Assembly (NCBI GenBank): GCA_020726085.1
Contig: DYTG01000061.1
Location: forward strand, 1 to 10,072
DNA length: 10,072 nucleotides
Reading direction: 5' to 3'
DNA from: Sulfurovum sp.
GTDB taxonomy: Bacteria; Campylobacterota; Campylobacteria; Campylobacterales; Sulfurovaceae
This document shows positions 5,462 through 10,072 of this stretch, in pieces (within the stretch, counting starts at the first letter, position 1; every line of letters starts with the position of its first letter). A model generated the notes under the pieces. It ran no database searches, was not told where the DNA came from, and worked only from the letters and a program-made list of their open reading frames with translations. The translations under genes and the position numbers were made by a program.

Positions 5462-6773
5462 TAACCTCCAATACAGCAACGATTTGCTCTTTAGCGTCAA
5501 GCATGAAAAGCATCTGGTGCATCATATACTCCTCTATCTAATTGTACTGTTTGTTGTGCTTTTTTTGATTTTTATTCTTTATGCTCAAATTGATGAACGT
5601 GTCAAAGGGAGCGGCAAAGTTGTACCCAAAACACGTGTGGTCAATATTCAATCGCTTGATGGTGGGGTGATCGATGGAGTCTATCATTTTGAAGGAGATG
5701 TGGTGATAAAAGGGGAGAAGCTTGTAGCTTTAAATCCTTTGCGCGATGAGTCCAATCGACAAGAGCTTTTGGTGCAAATCTATACGCAACAAGCTCAAAA
5801 GGTACGTCTAAAAGAGGAGATTGCCTATAGTCTTGAACACAATATTACGTTGGCTTTTGATGAGAATATTGCACAATACGGACAATCTCAGCTTGATATT
5901 TTCAATCAACGCATTGTAGAGCTTCATCATCAAATTGACGCGCTCAACCATCAAAAAGATCAAAAAAAATCACAACTTCACAATCTCACTATCAAAATAG
6001 AGCCGTTGCAACAATCAATAGAGTTGCTCAAAAAAGAACTCTCAATCAAAAAAGAACTCCACCGTGCAAAAGCTCTCTCTGTCGATGCTATCTATCGAAT
6101 GGAGCGAGAACTCAATGATTTGGTTTCGACGTTACACTCTTCTCAGGAGAGCATTGTAGAGACGCAGAGTGCTTTGGATGAGATGGAGAGTAAATACCAT
6201 GAGCATCTTGCAAGGTTTAGGCTTAGAGCCATTGAGGAGTTGGCAAAAGTAGAAGCAATTATTGAGCAACTTCAAGCCAAAATGGTAGGAGAAGGGGATA
6301 GAGTCTCTCGAGCCGTATTGACTTCGCCAGTCAATGGAATTATAAAAAATGTTTATTTTTCACACCACAATGAGGTAGTCAAGAGTGCGGAGGTGATTAT
6401 GGATATCTTGCCTACCGATGATAGATTGCTCATTGAGGCTAAAATTTCGCCCAAAGATATTGCCTTTATTGCTATCGAACAACAAGCCAAAGTCAATATC
6501 ACGGCGTATGATTTCTCTATTTATGGTGGATTGGACGGCAAGGTGATTGAGATAGGTGCGGATAGTTTTTTGGATAAGGCAACCAATGAATATTACTATT
6601 TGGTCAAAATTCTCACAAGTTCAAACTATCTTGTGGGCAAAAACGGTGAGGAGCTCAAAATAATGCCCGGTATGGTTGCTGAAGTCAATATTATTACAGG
6701 CAAGAAGAGTATTTTTGATTTTATCTTCAAGCCTATTATCAAAACCTACAAAAATGCTCTTCATGAGCGATAG
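5451..6773 (+). CDS. Membrane fusion protein, HlyD/LapC family
   Basis: A 440-residue periplasmic adaptor joining the ABC exporter to the outer-membrane channel. A short cytoplasmic N-terminus is followed by one membrane helix (about 26-46). Next is the first half of the lipoyl-type domain (GSGKVVPKTRVVNIQSLDGG, 53-72, with GVIDGVYHFEGDVVIKGEKL after it). Residues about 100-280 are a long alpha-helical hairpin that meets TolC. The second lipoyl half (VLTSPVNGIIKNVY, 289-302) and a beta-barrel ending in the family's typical MPGMVAEVNIITGKKSI (405-421) follow. The start at 5451 is chosen because an AGGAG site lies six bases upstream and the family homology begins there. The frame extends further upstream, but only over the transporter gene. 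The gene overlaps the exporter stop by 11 bases, which implies coupled translation and fixed stoichiometry. Confidence 0.93.
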   Translation: MKHDNLQYSNDLLFSVKHEKHLVHHILLYLIVLFVVLFLIFILYAQIDERVKGSGKVVPKTRVVNIQSLDGGVIDGVYHFEGDVVIKGEKLVALNPLRDESNRQELLVQIYTQQAQKVRLKEEIAYSLEHNITLAFDENIAQYGQSQLDIFNQRIVELHHQIDALNHQKDQKKSQLHNLTIKIEPLQQSIELLKKELSIKKELHRAKALSVDAIYRMERELNDLVSTLHSSQESIVETQSALDEMESKYHEHLARFRLRAIEELAKVEAIIEQLQAKMVGEGDRVSRAVLTSPVNGIIKNVYFSHHNEVVKSAEVIMDILPTDDRLLIEAKISPKDIAFIAIEQQAKVNITAYDFSIYGGLDGKVIEIGADSFLDKATNEYYYLVKILTSSNYLVGKNGEELKIMPGMVAEVNIITGKKSIFDFIFKPIIKTYKNALHER

Positions 6774-6783
6774 AGGAGTATCA

Positions 6784-8031
6784 TTGAAATTTTTACAACT
6801 AATTTTGGGAGCGATTGTGCCTATGGTGGCAATGGCTACAACGATTCATCAAAGTGCTTATTGGAGTTTGGAACGCACACACAAGCTCAAAGTCCAAACC
6901 GTTGAGCGTCAAATCAGACAGCAATACGAAAAGTACGCCAAGAGCAACAACTATCCAAAAGTTGATCTCAATTTCTACAAAAAAAGAGAAAAAACAGAGT
7001 TTGCCTCGGGAGATAGTTCTATCCAAAACAGCACCAACTACTCCGTAACGCTTACTCAAAATCTCTATAACGGGGGCTACGATAGCAATGCATTGAAAAT
7101 GGCTCAACAAGATAGTAAAATAGCCCAATTGGAGTATGAAAACATCAAGCAAAAGGTTATTTATGAGGCTATTACTACGCACATGACTCTTATTGTCTCT
7201 AGTGAGCTTCTCGCAATGCAAAAAGAGCTAATAGCCCACTATCAATCGTTGTGGAATATCGTCAAAAAAAAGACACAATACGGCGATGCCAATGAACAAG
7301 TCGAGCTGCAATCAAGACTCGATAGTGCCAAAGTAAAGCAGGAACAACTTACAGCCGATTATGAATTTAAAAAGCTCAAATATATCGAGCTTACAGGCAG
7401 ACAACCCGCAAAGCTCCAAACCTCATTGGGGTTTAAAAATTCCCTTATGGTTCATCCCGATAGAGTGACGCTTCAAAACAATGAAGAGCTTGTACGAAAT
7501 CTTTTGGAGATTGAAAAAGCACACTATCAAATCGCACAAGATAGGGCGAGGTTTTTGCCAAAAATTGATTTGGAACTCAAAGCCTACAAAGCTGAACCTT
7601 TGGCACAAGCGGCTTATATTACCGAAAATCAATACGGTGCAAAAATTAACCTAAGCTACAATCTCTACAGCGGTGGCAAAGATAAGATAGAGTCTGAGAT
7701 TAGTCGTCTCAAAAAACTTAAATTAATGACGCAACGAAGCGATACTCATCGTGATATTCGCCTAAAGTATGCTGATTATTATTTGCAGTATCGCTACGCC
7801 TCTAGCAATATCGCAATCCTAGAACGTTTCATCCAAGGCGAGTCCAATCGCTACTATCGGGTAAAAAAAATTTTTACCCTTAGTCAAGATAAGAGTTTGC
7901 TTGATATTTTGGGTGCATTAGAGGGGCTTCATAGAGCTAAAGAGCTTAAAATTAATAATCTTAATAACAAAGTAGTTCAATATGCCAATATGCTTTTGTT
8001 GCAATCAAAATTGAGCTTAAAAGCGTTGTGA
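6784..8031 (+). CDS. Outer-membrane channel, TolC family
   Basis: A 415-residue TolC/OEP-type protein, the exit duct of the secretion system. I place the start at a TTG (6784), five bases after a strong GAGGAG. From there the protein begins with a textbook signal peptide (KFLQLILGAIVPMVAMA, likely cleaved after Ala-Met-Ala at about residue 18). An ATG at 6763 in the same frame would add seven polar residues and lacks a ribosome site. The two structural repeats of the family are marked by NLYNGG (93-98) and NLYSGG (293-298), 200 residues apart, each leading into a long amphipathic helix. The start is ten bases after the fusion-protein stop. The ribosome site overlaps that stop. The use of TTG may lower its output relative to the two upstream genes. 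There is no sign of truncation. Confidence 0.9.
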   Translation: MKFLQLILGAIVPMVAMATTIHQSAYWSLERTHKLKVQTVERQIRQQYEKYAKSNNYPKVDLNFYKKREKTEFASGDSSIQNSTNYSVTLTQNLYNGGYDSNALKMAQQDSKIAQLEYENIKQKVIYEAITTHMTLIVSSELLAMQKELIAHYQSLWNIVKKKTQYGDANEQVELQSRLDSAKVKQEQLTADYEFKKLKYIELTGRQPAKLQTSLGFKNSLMVHPDRVTLQNNEELVRNLLEIEKAHYQIAQDRARFLPKIDLELKAYKAEPLAQAAYITENQYGAKINLSYNLYSGGKDKIESEISRLKKLKLMTQRSDTHRDIRLKYADYYLQYRYASSNIAILERFIQGESNRYYRVKKIFTLSQDKSLLDILGALEGLHRAKELKINNLNNKVVQYANMLLLQSKLSLKAL

Positions 8032-8762
8032 TAGTCCCAATGGATAGCCCCTCAATATCAATCGTTGTCCCTTTTTTTGATACACCTCCAGAGTTTTTTT
8101 ATGCGTGTTTAAGGGGGCTTAAGGGGCTTAAGCCTTTTGAGATTATTGTCGTAGATGATTGTTCAAGCGATGAGGAGACGATAGCTATTGCCAAAGGGAT
8201 GGGGTGTAGGTATCTTAAGACTCCCTATCAATCGGGAAGCGATGCCTTACCTTTTAATATGGGCGTAGAGGTTGCAAAAGGCGAATATGTTTGCCGTGTC
8301 GATTCGGATGATTTGCTTTTGGAGTTGCCTAGCAAGATGACGCATGAGATTCATTTTGCCTATCTTGATAGAGTTAAAGTACCGCTGGACGTAAGTGTAG
8401 AAAAGCTTATCTTGCAACCTCGTGCGATTTGCAACGGCATGGTGGCTAAGCGTTCGCTTTGGATGCGCTATCCCTATATCGAAAGGGCAAAAATTTATAC
8501 CGATGTGTTGTGTGCTATGCGTATGCTGTACAATGGTCATAGCTACAGTGTCAATCCTCGTGTAAATTACATCTATCGCAAACGAAAAGGCTCGATACAA
8601 GACTCCAAATCGCACTTTACCCATCGTCTAACCCACATTCAAACTGTGGCTCAATTTTGCTTAGATGAGGAGATTGATCCAGCCCAATCAATACATCTTT
8701 TGGAACTTGCCATGCTCAATCTGAAATATGGTAGTAAATCGATAGAATATTGTAAAATTTAA
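8028..8762 (+). CDS. Family 2 glycosyltransferase (GT-A fold)
   Basis: A protein of about 244 residues with the N-terminal GT2 signature: SISIVVPFFDTP (10-20), IIVVDDCSSDEET (39-51) that binds the nucleotide, and the DxD-type metal site VDSDD (91-95) after NMGVEVAKGEYVCR. These predict transfer of a sugar from a nucleotide-sugar donor. No membrane helix or signal peptide is seen, so it should act in the cytoplasm. The GTG at 8028 overlaps the TolC stop as GTGA, suggesting coupled translation. An ATG at 8040 is the alternative start, and neither has a clear ribosome site. It is somewhat short for GT2 enzymes and has no second catalytic domain. Its place between the secretion channel and the secreted protein suggests that it glycosylates that protein before export. 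A role in surface polysaccharide is the alternative. Acceptor and sugar cannot be read from the sequence. Confidence 0.85.
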   Translation: MIVPMDSPSISIVVPFFDTPPEFFYACLRGLKGLKPFEIIVVDDCSSDEETIAIAKGMGCRYLKTPYQSGSDALPFNMGVEVAKGEYVCRVDSDDLLLELPSKMTHEIHFAYLDRVKVPLDVSVEKLILQPRAICNGMVAKRSLWMRYPYIERAKIYTDVLCAMRMLYNGHSYSVNPRVNYIYRKRKGSIQDSKSHFTHRLTHIQTVAQFCLDEEIDPAQSIHLLELAMLNLKYGSKSIEYCKI

Positions 8763-8781
8763 AAGTATGTTCATATAAATA

Positions 8782-8790
8782 TGTTATAAT
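8782..8790 (+). promoter_or_regulatory. Extended -10 promoter of the surface-protein gene
   Basis: TGTTATAAT, a perfect -10 with the TGn extension, lies 20 bases after the glycosyltransferase stop. Transcription would begin near 8797, giving a leader of about 100 bases. No -35 is evident. A separate promoter lets the large cargo gene be expressed at a different level from its secretion machinery. No terminator is seen before it, so read-through from the operon is also possible. Confidence 0.6.
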
Positions 8791-8808
8791 CTTTATGTGG
8801 GTATTTTG

Positions 8809-8836
8809 TCTAAATGCGTTCAAAAGTTCATTTAGA
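8809..8836 (+). promoter_or_regulatory. Hairpin in the surface-protein leader
   Basis: Perfect 8-base arms TCTAAATG (8809-8816) and CATTTAGA (8829-8836) with a 12-base loop would form a stem early in the leader mRNA, extendable by one G-U pair. No T-run follows, so it is not a standard terminator. It may stabilise the 5' end of the message or be a protein-binding site. Its function is unknown. Confidence 0.4.
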
Positions 8837-8888
8837 TTAAGATACGCAAAGCTATTGTTTATTTAAACTATTCTATTCAAATTATTTC

Positions 8889-8895
8889 AAGGAAG
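8889..8895 (+). promoter_or_regulatory. Ribosome binding site fixing the surface-protein start
   Basis: AAGGAAG, five bases before the ATG at 8901, is a strong site for this window. It supports that start for a gene whose 3' end is outside the window. Confidence 0.7.
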
Positions 8896-8900
8896 TTATC

Positions 8901-10072
8901 ATGAGTAAAGGATTTAGCAATCTTCTCTCGCAAGAAGTAAATGGTTCAAATTCAAATTGGAGCGGTGTAGGTTCGGTTGAGTTTGTAGGCAAAGTTGGTG
9001 GTGCGGTTGCTCCTGAGGCAGTGAGAAGTTCATACTATTTTGGTACGCAATATGCAGGTGAAGTTTTGGATGTGGAGCTTGATTTTGCACATGCTGATAA
9101 AACGGCTATGAAAAACGCTTTGAGCATTTCAAACGGTGATAGTATTATTGATTTTATGATTTTCAACATGGGCCCTATCTCCAAAGCTGTTTTCCAAGCG
9201 GTAGTGGGCGAAGATGGAAACTTGACGCTTGATATTGCTTCGGATATTGAATTGTCGATAGAGGCTATCGGTGTATTTGGTGCTATTATTGAGCCCCAAA
9301 CGGTAGAAGCAACACCAGAAGATACTACTAGCGACAACACTCAGCCTACAGAAGAGCAAAATCTCTACGGTGGTGAAGAGAACTATTATGGTGCGGAAGA
9401 TGATTATTACGGTGCAGAAGATGATTATTATGGTGCGGAAGATGATTATTACGGAGACGACAGTGTTGCAGAAGAGATTCATGAGCCAATTGTATTGCTT
9501 GAAGAGTCTTTTGAAAATCTCCAAAGCACCACAGGTTGGCATGTAGAAAAAGGCACAATCGTGGGCGACCATGGTGTCGTTTGGGATACGCACAGCAACG
9601 GTCTTGAGGTACAATCTGGCATCGTAAGCGAATCTTCGGACGGCAATGTACACGCCGAACTTGATGCACACGGTAACAATTCTAATGTAACACTCTCTAC
9701 GACGGTAGCACTAACGGATGCTAGTGAGTATGTTTTGGCATTTGATGTTAAGCCTCGTGATGGTGGTGATAGCCGTGGTGAAAAAGATACTTCCGATATG
9801 GAAGTGAGCTTTGGTGGAAAAAGCGTTACAATCGTCTCGGATGCTCAAGGGAATTTGAGTATTGAAAATGACGAGAGCGTCAAAGTCGAAAGTGTTTTGG
9901 ATGACAACGGTTGGACAAAAGTAACTCTAACTTACAGTGATATTACAGAAGATAGTGCAGAGCTTGTCGTCAAAGGAACAGGAGCTGATGATACGTATGG
10001 AATGTTGCTTGATAATATTAAACTCGTTGAAGCAACACCCGTCGAAGTTTCTAATCCGATAGAAGAAGTCGC
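8901..10072 (+). CDS. Partial large adhesin-like surface protein (5' end)
   Basis: The frame is open from the ATG at 8901 to the right edge (390 codons), with no cysteine and an acidic composition, both typical of type I-secreted adhesins. Residues 1-135 form an N-terminal domain I do not recognise, ending in a hydrophobic stretch (IELSIEAIGVFGAIIEP). Residues 136-156 are a Thr/Glu/Pro-rich linker. Residues 162-185 are the YYGAEDD repeat. Residues about 203-377 resemble the DUF642/galactose-binding beta-sandwich: SFENLQSTTGW, NGLEVQSG, HAELDAHGNNSN, YVLAFDVKPRDG, SDMEVSFGG, WTKVTLTYSD, and the closing TYGMLLDNIKLVE. In that family such domains bind carbohydrate. There is no Sec signal peptide, as expected for a type I substrate whose signal would be at the unseen C-terminus. 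The LapA retention module and its di-alanine protease site are not apparent. Its neighbours suggest it is the exporter's cargo. Confidence 0.8.
   Translation, partial: MSKGFSNLLSQEVNGSNSNWSGVGSVEFVGKVGGAVAPEAVRSSYYFGTQYAGEVLDVELDFAHADKTAMKNALSISNGDSIIDFMIFNMGPISKAVFQAVVGEDGNLTLDIASDIELSIEAIGVFGAIIEPQTVEATPEDTTSDNTQPTEEQNLYGGEENYYGAEDDYYGAEDDYYGAEDDYYGDDSVAEEIHEPIVLLEESFENLQSTTGWHVEKGTIVGDHGVVWDTHSNGLEVQSGIVSESSDGNVHAELDAHGNNSNVTLSTTVALTDASEYVLAFDVKPRDGGDSRGEKDTSDMEVSFGGKSVTIVSDAQGNLSIENDESVKVESVLDDNGWTKVTLTYSDITEDSAELVVKGTGADDTYGMLLDNIKLVEATPVEVSNPIEEV
9363..9455 (+). repeat. Tandem 21-base repeat encoding YYGAEDD
   Basis: Three in-frame 21-base units (9384-9446) encode Tyr-Tyr-Gly-Ala-Glu-Asp-Asp. 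They are preceded by a diverged unit (LYGGEEN, 9363-9383) and followed by a partial one (YYG, 9447-9455). Units 1 and 3 are identical, while units 2 and 4 share TATTACGG, so the array seems to have grown by duplication of a 42-base pair of units. Such an array can change length by slippage or recombination without breaking the frame. Confidence 0.9.

Noticed and set aside
8809..8836. Leader hairpin considered as a c-di-GMP riboswitch
   Set aside because: A single simple stem lacks the conserved junction and tetraloop elements of the known classes.
9363..9455. Short regular repeats considered as a CRISPR array
   Set aside because: The units are adjacent without spacers, 21 bases long, in frame and within a coding region.
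9129..9671. Minus-strand frames of 180 and 107 codons with Ile/Val- or His/Asn-rich repeats
   Set aside because: They are the antisense of the YYGAEDD repeat and the beta-sandwich domain. The repeated composition is fully explained by the opposite strand.

Overview
The window looks like a piece of an AT-rich Campylobacterota chromosome, of the Sulfurimonas/Sulfuricurvum/Sulfurospirillum kind. This is inferred from style: tightly overlapping genes, promoters that are extended -10 boxes (TGnTATAMT) without a convincing -35, and the flavour of the proteins. No marker gene fixes the genus.

Left part, minus strand (1-2860): a compact operon read right to left. It encodes a ribbon-helix-helix regulator with a long acidic tail, a four-helix MotA/TolQ/ExbB-type channel protein with a cytoplasmic coiled-coil tail, a MotB/OmpA-type protein (one membrane helix with a conserved Asp, a long coiled coil, and a peptidoglycan-binding OmpA domain), a 59-residue basic small protein, and the first 43 codons of a gene that runs off the left edge. 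The last four genes overlap or nearly touch, so they are probably co-translated. The channel plus peptidoglycan-anchor pair is the core of an ion-driven motor or energiser. It recalls ZorA/ZorB of the Zorya anti-phage system, but the effector gene that would decide this lies outside the window.

Centre (2861-3337): a 477-base divergent intergenic region. It holds the regulator promoter with repeated candidate operators, an AT-rich stretch with two competing inverted repeats, two REP-like hairpins in opposite orientation, a 50-codon coding-like remnant on the minus strand, and an extended -10 promoter for the rightward genes.

Right part, plus strand (3338-10072): a complete type I secretion system and its presumed cargo. 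An ABC exporter with a catalytically dead C39-like domain, a HlyD/LapC membrane fusion protein and a TolC-family outer-membrane channel are packed head to tail. They are followed by a soluble family 2 glycosyltransferase that overlaps the TolC stop by four bases. After a separate promoter and a structured leader comes the 5' part (390 codons) of a large cysteine-free surface protein. It has an acidic Tyr-Tyr-Gly repeat and a DUF642-like carbohydrate-binding-type beta-sandwich. The transporter probably exports this adhesin-like protein, and the glycosyltransferase may modify it in the cytoplasm first. The known N-terminal retention and cleavage signature (a LapG-type di-alanine site) is not seen in the visible part.
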